A stretch of 64,000 nucleotides of DNA from Symbiodinium natans (Eukaryota > Sar > Dinophyceae > Suessiales > Symbiodiniaceae). The notes beneath the pieces were generated by a model. It was given only the letters and a program-made list of their open reading frames with translations. It did not search any database and had not been told where the DNA came from. Each line of letters opens with the position of its first letter. The first letter of the stretch is position 1. The translations under genes and the position numbers were made by a program. Shown piece after piece: positions 56,301 through 62,291 of this stretch. The stretch is from the NCBI GenBank assembly GCA_905221605.1, contig CAJNDS010002466.1, positions 1 through 64,000 on the forward strand, written 5' to 3'.

Positions 56301-58218
56301 TTCCCGCTGCTGATGGCCACAAAGTTGCCATGCACGTGGGTCGAGATGGCGCCCTGCACCACTGAGGGCGTGTAGGGTTTGGGGTTTCGGGTTTCGGGTT
56401 TAGGGTTTAAATTAGGGTTTAGGGTTTAGGCTTTAGGTTTCCGGTTTAGAGGGTTTGGGGTCCAAGCACCCTAAAGCCCTAAACCCTCCCATCCTCTACT
56501 GAACCAACGGGCTGCAAAAAACCGAGAACGAGCCGTTTTAGGGTTTAGGGTTTAGGGTTTAGGGTATAGGGTTTAGGGTTTAGGGTTTAGGGTGTGCAAA
56601 GCCCTGAATCCTGAACCCCAGAACCCTGAACCGCTCAAGGTTTTAGTGTTTAGGAATTGGGCTGCGGTGTATATTCAGCTTTCCGACTTTCTGAACCCTC
56701 ACCCCCAAACCCTCAACCCTCAACCACAAACCCGAAAAGGCCGCCATGTCTTCGACTTGAAGGAGGCTGCAAAAACTTTATCGAAAAGAAACCAAGCGCC
56801 CAAAATCTGCCCAGAACCCGGTGAAAACCGGCACAGACCTCTCGGCACAAACACTAAGCAATTTCTATGCGAACTGAGCTTGATGTCTCCGACGAGGTCC
56901 TAGTAGGTGTCGAGCTACTTCTGCAAGCCGAGCTATTGCTTCTGTGTCTTTCTTTGTTCTGATGGGTTCCAGGATGCGGTACCGGTACCAATCGAGGTCG
57001 TGGGCCTCGTTTGTCTCTTCCGCATGCGTGTGACTGCGTGTGCAGCTGAAGAAATTTAATCATGGCTTCGACTCACATCCTGACTAACGGCCATGGCACT
57101 CTTGAATGCTGAACTGTCTCGAGGGCACTGGCAGGGACAGGGCGGGGAGGTTGTCTGCCCCAAATGGTTTCGACGGCTTCTTGGCGGATGCTGGTTGGTG
57201 ATGTCTCTGGGCTCGGGCTCGCGCATGTGCTCCAATACTGGCTGCAGCTTCGCGTAGAATATGTCGTGCACGTGCTCAAAATGGCGTTCCCTTACGCCGC
57301 GGCCCATTCCAAACAGATTTGGCTACAACAAAGTTCCCAAACCCGATTTCGAACCCCCCCCCCCCCCACCAGGCCACCTTCTGTTTTCAGACTTCAGAAA
57401 AAGCGCCGTCCAGATGTAAACCCTATACTGTTTCTATGCATACTAAACCCTAAACTACAAACCGTGAACCCTAAACCCCAAAACCCTAAACCCCCAAAAC
57501 CCTGCCCCCCCCTAAAACCCTAAAAAACTAAACCCTAAACACCCTAAACCCTCTATCCCTAAAAACCCCCTAAACACCCCAAAAACCCTCACAACCCTAA
57601 AAAACCCAAACCCTAAAAACCCTCACAACCCACAAAACCCTCAAAACCCTCAAAAGCCCGAAAAACCCTTAAAGCCCTTAAAAGCCCTAAAAACCCTCAA
57701 CAACCCTTAAGAACCCTAAAATTTCGATGCTCCCCCTTATACTCACAGTCCTTAATAGGGATTATAGTACCCCCGATTATGATCCCTATCATAATCTCCA
57801 TAAAGGACTGTTAGTATAAGGGGGAACATCAACCTCAAAACCTAAACCCTAAACCCTAAGCCCTAAGCCCTAAACCCTAAAACCCTAAAACCCTTCAAAC
57901 CCTAAGACCCTAAAACCCAAAAACCCAAAAACCCAAAAACCCTAAAACACTAAAACCCTAAAACCCTAAAACCCTAAAACCCTAAAACCCTAAAACCCTA
58001 AAACCCTAAAACCCTAAAACCCTAAAACCCTAAAACCCTAAAACCCTAAAACCCTAAAACCCTAAAACCCTAAAACCCTAAAACCCTAAGCCCTAAAACC
58101 CTCAAAAAACCCTCAAAACCCTTAAAACCCTAAAAGCGCCGGCTGTGGACTCAAACCAGCCGGCCTGGGAAGGCTCATAGTCCAGGTAGCCCTGGTTGTA
58201 AATGAAAATTCCGAATAC
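41295..58218 (-). CDS. P2X-like ATP-gated cation channel, 14 exons, 5' exon(s) not found
   Basis: Exons: 58218-58165, 56353-56290, 55563-55518, 54852-54732, 54384-54319, 53478-53420, 53241-53212, 52294-52240, 51122-51034, 50257-50204, 49274-49228, 47691-47630, 46327-46265 and 41369-41295 (TAG). They total 885 bp (294 residues plus stop) and all phases agree. In order they give the end of TM1 (FGIFIYNQGY), the ectodomain start, NGNLFVATR, GVC/RC/ETDADC, a WCP motif (PSWCPIEEQ), a WxC motif (VWNCHIQNDKC), RRLD, the YGIR-like HGVR, TM2 (TLLTVAPLIADLLML) and the C-terminal YxxxK motif (YFARK). P2X proteins are trimeric cation channels of plasma or vacuolar membranes. The first exon (N-terminus, most of TM1) is missing. 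ATP binding is uncertain because key residues differ. Confidence 0.82.
41899..45866. repeat. 106-bp dimeric satellite array inside the last P2X-like intron
   Basis: About 37 copies of a 106-bp unit made of two related 53-bp halves, one with GATGCTCATGATGCTCGCTG and one with GATGCTCGTGATGTTCGCTG. Left copies are almost identical; copies after about 43.6 kb are more mixed, with unit deletions and half-unit shuffling. Minus-strand frames (MSISCEGPSRSRRP...) recur every 106 bp; since 106 is not a multiple of three they end by frame rotation and are artefacts. Confidence 0.95.
46265..46327 (-). CDS. P2X-like exon: TM2
   Basis: 21 codons, ASTAGTLLTVAPLIADLLML plus Q. A small-residue TM2 with the conserved Asp. 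Acceptor TTGGCAG, GC donor. Confidence 0.8.
47313..47460. mobile_element. MITE family B copy interrupted by a telomere-like array
   Basis: Left end GGGGGCTTACGAAAAAAAGG runs into a TTTAGGG array (47331-47375). The body then resumes (CTATCATAAGGACCCCAAGA) with right end GAACTTCGGAAAACCCC. Compare the intact copy at 23310. Confidence 0.55.
47630..47691 (-). CDS. P2X-like exon: pre-TM2
   Basis: Reads IFLRTVGSGHRLSVIKLAMK, equivalent to the FGKAGKFDIIPTMI segment leading into TM2. Acceptor CGCCCAG, GT donor. Confidence 0.75.
47716..47826. mobile_element. MITE family C copy
   Basis: Inverted ends TTGAAGGTTCAGGGTACTT and GTAGTACCATGAACCTTCAAG-type; the core contains CCCACTTATGAGTCCCTTAA. Lies in an intron of the P2X-like gene. 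A related diverged copy is at about 27240-27340. Confidence 0.6.
49228..49274 (-). CDS. P2X-like exon: YGIR-like motif
   Basis: Reads YVTDDERYQKNAHGV and completes HGVR across the junction, matching K-x-YGIR. Acceptor CTCGGCAG, GC donor. Confidence 0.78.
49363..49475. mobile_element. MITE family A copy
   Basis: Left end GATGCTCCCCTTATGCTAAG; right end AGGACAGTTAGTATAAGGGG followed by GAAACTCCC. Around 110 bp, non-coding, in an intron of the P2X-like gene. Confidence 0.65.
50204..50257 (-). CDS. P2X-like exon: HFGYF segment
   Basis: Reads LFEESHFGYFVASAEHC. Occupies the place of the GYNFR segment. Acceptor AACCCAG, GC donor. Confidence 0.7.
51034..51122 (-). CDS. P2X-like exon: WNC...C and RRLD motif
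   Basis: Reads VWNCHIQNDKCKPSVKVRRL then DTLLSFVGG. Matches the conserved WxC...CxP...FxRLD block. The donor GT lies inside the first telomere-like unit (AAG|GTTTGG). Confidence 0.85.
51640..51860. repeat. AT-rich tract in a P2X-like intron
   Basis: TATATA and AATATATAATAT runs over about 220 bp, the most AT-rich stretch of the window. No coding sign. Confidence 0.9.
52240..52294 (-). CDS. P2X-like exon: FTVRELL segment
   Basis: Reads FTVRELLLLCEPTPVRFE. Acceptor ATTGCAAG, GT donor. Corresponds to the middle ectodomain segment before the WxC motif. Confidence 0.72.
52713..52850. mobile_element. MITE family A copy with duplicated left end
   Basis: The left end ATGGGTTCAGGTTGAAATGT with TTCCCCC appears twice (about 52706 and 52751) before one right end (ATTGTTAGTACGTATAGGGG). 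Confidence 0.55.
53212..53241 (-). CDS. P2X-like 30-bp microexon
   Basis: Reads FVGMAPDKI and bridges the neighbouring exons in phase. Acceptor CAGCAAG, GT donor. Confidence 0.6.
53420..53478 (-). CDS. P2X-like exon: IWVKSAI segment
   Basis: Reads ESYKLDASADLAIWVKSAI, equivalent to the NFTLLVKNNI segment. Acceptor AGCCCAG, GC donor. Confidence 0.78.
54319..54384 (-). CDS. P2X-like exon: WCP motif
   Basis: 22 codons, VEGKCSEKGFCIEPSWCPIE plus EQ. Three cysteines and a C-x5-WC-P pattern as in P2X. Acceptor CCTGAG, GA donor. Confidence 0.85.
54732..54852 (-). CDS. P2X-like exon: NLFV and first cysteines
   Basis: Reads PLKENGNLFVATR then GVCEDKQLRCETDADCHAQ. The C-x6-C-x5-C run and the ENxLFV motif match the P2X ectodomain. 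Acceptor CTGACAG, GC donor. Confidence 0.85.
55518..55563 (-). CDS. P2X-like exon: EEITYP segment
   Basis: Reads YFTAEEITYPGLDA, equivalent to the ADYVIP segment. Acceptor CGCTGAG, GC donor; phases 1 and 2. Confidence 0.7.
56290..56353 (-). CDS. P2X-like exon: first ectodomain strand
   Basis: Reads GAISTHVHGNFVAISSGKPK between GTGCAG and a GT donor. THVHG occupies the place of TKVKG in animal P2X. Confidence 0.75.
56865..57059 (-). CDS. Putative exon, unknown protein (DLDWYRYRILEPIRTK)
   Basis: Open for 64 codons to a TAG. Reads HAEETNEAHDLDWYRYRILE then PIRTKKDTEAIARLAEVARH. Charged, helix-forming, protein-like; an overlapping Ser-rich frame (56854-57063) is less credible. Lies inside the second P2X-like intron on the same strand, so it could be an alternative exon, a nested gene or a pseudogene. 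Confidence 0.4.
   Translation of the reverse strand, partial: LNFFSCTRSHTHAEETNEAHDLDWYRYRILEPIRTKKDTEAIARLAEVARHLLGPRRRHQAQFA
57060..57307 (-). CDS. Putative exon, unknown protein (HFEHVHDIFYAKLQPVLEHM)
   Basis: Open minus-strand frame with HFEHVHDIFYAKLQPVLEHM then REPEPRDITNQHPPRSRR. The second half turns Pro/Ser/Cys-rich, so the true exon may end near 57,150. Adjacent to the 56865-57059 candidate. Confidence 0.35.
57723..57833. mobile_element. MITE family A, best preserved copy
   Basis: Inverted ends GATGCTCCCCCTTATACTCA with CAGTCCTT, and AAGGACTGTTAGTATAAGGG with GGAACATC. Internal ATAGGGATTATAGTACCCCC. About 111 bp. Confidence 0.75.
57930..58090 (-). repeat. Array of the variant TTTTAGGG (AAAACCCT on plus)
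   Basis: About 18 units of the 8-mer, next to AAAACCC and AAAAGCCC variants. Confidence 0.92.
58165..58218 (-). CDS. P2X-like exon: end of TM1
   Basis: 18 codons, VFGIFIYNQGYLDYEPSQ, between CTTCTCAG and a GC donor. Aligns with the TM1 exit and the KGY motif of P2X proteins. Confidence 0.75.
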
Positions 58219-58636
58219 CTGAGAAGGGTTTAGGGTTTAGGGTTTGGGGTTTGGGCTTTAGGGTTTTGGGTTTGGGGTTCACGGGGGGTCTGTTTTGAGT
58301 AGTTTTGGGTATTTTTGGGGTTGTAGATGAAGACGTGAACACCGGAAAAAAAAATGGACAGCCTGCTGGTATGTGGGTGGTGGGCCCAGTGAGCCCTTAA
58401 CTCAGGGTTCAGGGTTTAGGCTCTAAACTCCTGAACTGAGGGAGCGTGCTTGAAAACCACGAGGTTCCTGAACCTAAGCTCTACTGAAAGCCTAAACCCT
58501 AAACCCTAAACCCTAAACCCTAAACCCTAAACCCTAAACCCTAAACCCTAAACCCTAAACCCTAGGAACCCCCTCTGAAGTGGACTAGGGGTTACTTAGG
58601 GCTTATTTAGGGGCTACTTACGTATGGGACTATGTA

Positions 58637-58710
58637 AGGGATATATATATTTATTTTTTTTTTATATAAATTCATATTATATATGTATATATATATATAT
58701 ATATATATTG
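58637..58710. repeat. AT-rich microsatellite
   Basis: TATATA and T-rich tract about 200 bp before the retrotransposon frame. No long terminal repeat boundary could be defined here. Confidence 0.85.
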
Positions 58711-59138
58711 TTTTTGTTTAAGGGTTATATAGGGCTAGGTGGGGGAATGGGATTAAGGGTCCCTTCTAGCCAGGACATCCGTCCCTCGCCTGGCGTTCCT
58801 TTGCTGCTCCTGCGCCAGCACATCGGAAAGGCCTTCCCCCTCGACTCCGCAGCAAGGCACAGGGTTTAGGGTTTAGGGTTTAGGGTTTAGTGTTGATGCG
58901 CGGGAGTGACTTGAAGGAGTCAGGGGAGTACGTGGGCCACATGCCTCCGCCGTGTGTGTACAAAACCAAAGGGGTTGGCTACGTATGGACCCTTGAGCCG
59001 TCACGTATATACCATAGGGCACATGTGTTCAAAACAACGGCACGGAGCCAGAGCATGTACAGTGTAAAGATCATGGCTGTACGCTTGATCGTTGTGAATT
59101 GCAGAACAAAAGAAGCCACGCGACCCCCGTCGCATGCC

Positions 59139-62100
59139 ATGGCCGCGTTTGATGCTGACTTTGCACAAGCCCTTGAGACCCAGATAACTCCAGATGCCCA
59201 ACAGGGTATGAGCCCAAATACTGCTAGCGCACGTGAAGATCTGCGAATGGGCGAGCTGGGAAGTTCTCAGAGGTCGGGCGTTGGTGAGACATCGTTGGCA
59301 CTGAGGGCAATGGCGGTGGCATCTCCTGGTCACCAGATGGAGCAGTCCTGGGGGCAGCGAACCCCGGAACAGCGGCAAGGAGCCGAGATGGTGATGCCGG
59401 CTGTAGGGGAGGACGGGCCTGTGGTTGGGCAAGGAGCTCAAGCCTTGGTGATGGGCGCTGTGAGAACTGGTGATGCGAACATGTCAGAAGCTGCAGCTTG
59501 GAGTATGGAGGCCTTTGGAACGCGAAGGAACTTGCCAACGTGGGTGCAGCGGATTGGGACGTTTTTCCAGGAGATGAGGTCGCAGCAGGCGGCGGGACCT
59601 TTGTGGCCACCGTCGCCGTTTCCGAGTCCCCCGACGTCAAGAGTGAGACAAAGGACTGTGGCTTCGCCTCCGTCTGAAGGAGCGAGGGAAGATGCTCTGT
59701 TTTCAAGGGAGCAATGGAGGCAGCTTCAAGACATGGAAGGGAGGGCTCCGTTGCTTTATGGAGGTGGAGCTGGAGGGTCGTCACGTTCTGGAGAAGGAAG
59801 CTCTGGAGAAAGCACAAGGGAGGCCGTGGAGGCAGAGGTGCGGCGCCAGATGCAAGGGATCTTGGGACAGCTTGAAACAAGCAGGCAAGAAGCCAGTCAG
59901 TTGCGCCTTGAGGTGCAAAGGTTGAGGGCGGCTTCGGTGTCGGGCCCAGCAGAAGCATCCTTGAGTATGCCTCCGGTGTCGGGCCCAGCAGCAGCGTCCT
60001 TGAGTATGCCTCCGGTGTCGGGCCCAGCAGCAACGTCCTTGAGTATGCCTCCGGTGTCGGGCCTAGCAACCACGTCCTTGAGTATGCCTCCGGTGTCGGG
60101 CCCAGCAGCAACGTCCTTGAGTATGCCTCCGGTGTCGGGTCCAGCAACAACGTCCTTGAGTATGCCTCCGGTGTCGGGTTCAGCAGTAGCACTGAGTATG
60201 TCATCGGTGTCGGCAGCAGTGGAGGGTCAGGCTAGAGCGACGGCAAACCCCTTCTCTCCGACAGACAGGCCACTAGATTTACCTGCAGGCGTTCGGCGTG
60301 TTGGCTTCGAGGAGGTGCCAGAGGGACCGGTTGGAGAGCCTGAAGTATATGGAGGATATCTTCATGGAGGGAGTGCTAAGGCAGTTGCTCCAACAACAAT
60401 GAGGCCGCTCGACGTTGTGCCGAGGAATGGCAATGCTGGGGTCCCTTCACGTGTGCAAGGTGCTGTTGGGGAAGGAACAACGCACCCTGAAGCCCCACCG
60501 GCGAGCCAAGGAGCCACCAAGGAGTCGGACAGCGTGACCAAGCTCCTGGAGGGCCTCGAAAGGGTGATCTCGGGAAAGGGGTCCAAGATCCAGGAGGAGG
60601 TAGGCCGGGTGTCGATAGAGGTCCCCAAGTTGCCAGAGATGAGCGACACGGCCTCAGTGGATTTCGGAGACTGGTTGCACTGCTTAGAGAATGCCATGAG
60701 TGACATCAGTGCAGGCTCAGCTGAATGGTGGGGGTTAGTCAGGGAGGCAGCCCAAACCTACTACGACAAGTACCAGGCCGCAGACCAGTTTGCCAGGATT
60801 GCCATGAAGCCGGTGGCCTCAAAGGACCTGATGGAATCCAGGTGGACTCGAGTGGACAGGAGGGGGGCAAGCTTGATCCTCGGCGCAGTCCCGGAGGAGA
60901 TCAGGCGTGAACTTGTGGCGACCCGAGCGAGATCTACCCTGGAAGTTCTGTGCAGGCTGATGGTGCTTTACCGTCCTGGGTCTGCGACAGAGAAGTCGCA
61001 GTTGCTACGTCGACTCGAAGAACCAGGATCTGCAGGTTCTCCGCAAGAAGCCGTGGAGCTGTTGCGGCACTGGCATCGTGTGTTTCAGCGAGCGGGTGAT
61101 CTGTCGTTGATTACCCCAGACCCGTCGATCCTCCTGAAGGCGCTGGATGGGTTGGTGCGCAAGCCCTTGCAGGAGAACTCAGAGGTGACGTTTCGGATGC
61201 AGCTCCTCAGGTACCACCTCAAGGTCGACATCACTCCTTCTGCTGATGGCGTGCTGGCTATCCACCGTGCGTACCTGGCAGAGTTCGAGCAGCTGGCTAT
61301 GCGAAGGGCACCAAAGAAAGGGAACGCACAAACAGGTGATGGAAGCAGCAACAGCCCGGTTAATCCCAGGATGAAAGCAATCGGTGGAAAGACACCTGAA
61401 GCGCAAGGTGGAGTCCGTGAAGGTGTTCCTCAAGGCGGACAACAGAAGCCCTGTAAGTTCTTCCTGACGGACGAGGGGTGCAGGCGGGGGAAATCGTGTA
61501 AGTTCGAGCACATCATGGACAAGGAAAAGAGGGAAAGGTGCTGGACATGCGGGAGCAAGCAGCACACTTCGAAGAACTGTCCTACGAAGGCGAAGACTGA
61601 CGCGCCAACCTCTTCGAATACAACAAAGACGGGGGCCGGGTCACCGAAGCGAAGTGATGGAGCGCAAGAGACTCCAACGATCCAGAAGGTGATGGAGGCT
61701 GCGGAAACTTTGTCTACGGCGACAACGACGGTACCAACCTCGTCAAGTTCGTCGAGTGTGGCTGCAGAGGACCCTGTGCAAGGAGTGCCCGTGGATCAGC
61801 TTCTGGAGAATGCGCACCGAATGATGAAGGCTTTCATTGAGGGGCAGCAAAAGGCTCCGACGATGAAGGCCATGCAGTGCCCCGAGCGCAACATGAAGGA
61901 CATCCCCTCGTTGAAGAAGGGCCTGGACTGGGATACTGCCTTAAGGAGTTGTGGGGTACGTGGTGAGGAAGATGATGGGAGGATGGGGCTCTTGGATTCA
62001 GGAGCTACTCATGCGCTACGCCCGGCAACATCACAAAGTGAGCTTGACGGCTGCATCAAGGCGGAGGTGACGCTAGCAGGAGACCAGAGAGTCAAGCTTC

Positions 62101-62291
62101 CTCAAACCAACAGCGGTGTGATCCTGGCAGATGAGGCTCAGCCAATAGTTCCTTTGGGTTCCTTGGTCAAATCCTGGGCTATGAGTTCGTGTGGAACAGC
62201 AAGGGTTGCCGTCTTCGTCATGAATCTCGCCCGGAGATTCAGGTGTTTACAAGATCATCGTGCCCGGAGGTTCGAGAATGTGACGCGTTGA
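59139..62291 (+). CDS. Copia-like retrotransposon Gag-protease ORF
   Basis: The frame is open from 58890; the ATG at 59139 (MAAFDADFAQALET) is the more likely start, with ATG 58896 as alternative. Order: Ser/Pro/Met-rich region with a seven-fold 13-residue repeat (VSGPAATSLSMPP), a Gag core with DFGDWLHCLENAMSDI and SAEWWGLVREA, a CCCH finger (C-x8-C-x5-C-x3-H near 61449), a zinc knuckle CWTCGSKQHTSKNC (C-x2-C-x4-H-x4-C near 61540), then an aspartic protease site LLDSGATHALR near 61989. After PIVPLGSLVK the homologous-looking sequence continues in the -1 frame, so the last 40 residues here are out-of-frame tail. Gag packages element RNA; the protease matures the polyprotein. Confidence 0.9.
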   Translation: MAAFDADFAQALETQITPDAQQGMSPNTASAREDLRMGELGSSQRSGVGETSLALRAMAVASPGHQMEQSWGQRTPEQRQGAEMVMPAVGEDGPVVGQGAQALVMGAVRTGDANMSEAAAWSMEAFGTRRNLPTWVQRIGTFFQEMRSQQAAGPLWPPSPFPSPPTSRVRQRTVASPPSEGAREDALFSREQWRQLQDMEGRAPLLYGGGAGGSSRSGEGSSGESTREAVEAEVRRQMQGILGQLETSRQEASQLRLEVQRLRAASVSGPAEASLSMPPVSGPAAASLSMPPVSGPAATSLSMPPVSGLATTSLSMPPVSGPAATSLSMPPVSGPATTSLSMPPVSGSAVALSMSSVSAAVEGQARATANPFSPTDRPLDLPAGVRRVGFEEVPEGPVGEPEVYGGYLHGGSAKAVAPTTMRPLDVVPRNGNAGVPSRVQGAVGEGTTHPEAPPASQGATKESDSVTKLLEGLERVISGKGSKIQEEVGRVSIEVPKLPEMSDTASVDFGDWLHCLENAMSDISAGSAEWWGLVREAAQTYYDKYQAADQFARIAMKPVASKDLMESRWTRVDRRGASLILGAVPEEIRRELVATRARSTLEVLCRLMVLYRPGSATEKSQLLRRLEEPGSAGSPQEAVELLRHWHRVFQRAGDLSLITPDPSILLKALDGLVRKPLQENSEVTFRMQLLRYHLKVDITPSADGVLAIHRAYLAEFEQLAMRRAPKKGNAQTGDGSSNSPVNPRMKAIGGKTPEAQGGVREGVPQGGQQKPCKFFLTDEGCRRGKSCKFEHIMDKEKRERCWTCGSKQHTSKNCPTKAKTDAPTSSNTTKTGAGSPKRSDGAQETPTIQKVMEAAETLSTATTTVPTSSSSSSVAAEDPVQGVPVDQLLENAHRMMKAFIEGQQKAPTMKAMQCPERNMKDIPSLKKGLDWDTALRSCGVRGEEDDGRMGLLDSGATHALRPATSQSELDGCIKAEVTLAGDQRVKLPQTNSGVILADEAQPIVPLGSLVKSWAMSSCGTARVAVFVMNLARRFRCLQDHRARRFENVTR
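59937..60206 (+). repeat. 39-bp in-frame minisatellite in Gag
   Basis: Seven copies of a 39-bp unit starting GTGTCGGGCCCAGCAGCAAC, the last 36 bp. Encodes VSGPAATSLSMPP. Confidence 0.95.

Larger units (their letters stand above)
63..58890. repeat. Dispersed interstitial telomere-like TTTAGGG/CCCTAAA arrays
   Basis: Arrays of 2 to about 19 units occur every few hundred bases in both orientations. Long perfect examples: 6794-6893, 14184-14263, 17089-17166, 19740-19872, 21808-21890, 22564-22634, 31396-31515, 35145-35222, 36616-36715, 39466-39537, 47145-47220, 56156-56248 and 58495-58562. They fill intergenic DNA and introns alike and are almost absent inside the exons I could define and inside the retrotransposon after 58,890. 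Confidence 0.97.

Noticed and set aside
63-58890. A true chromosome end
   Set aside because: Arrays are short, in both orientations and embedded between genes; none forms a terminal tract at a window edge.
59224-60204. 326-residue minus-strand frame
   Set aside because: Shadow of the Gag ORF and its 39-bp repeat on the opposite strand.
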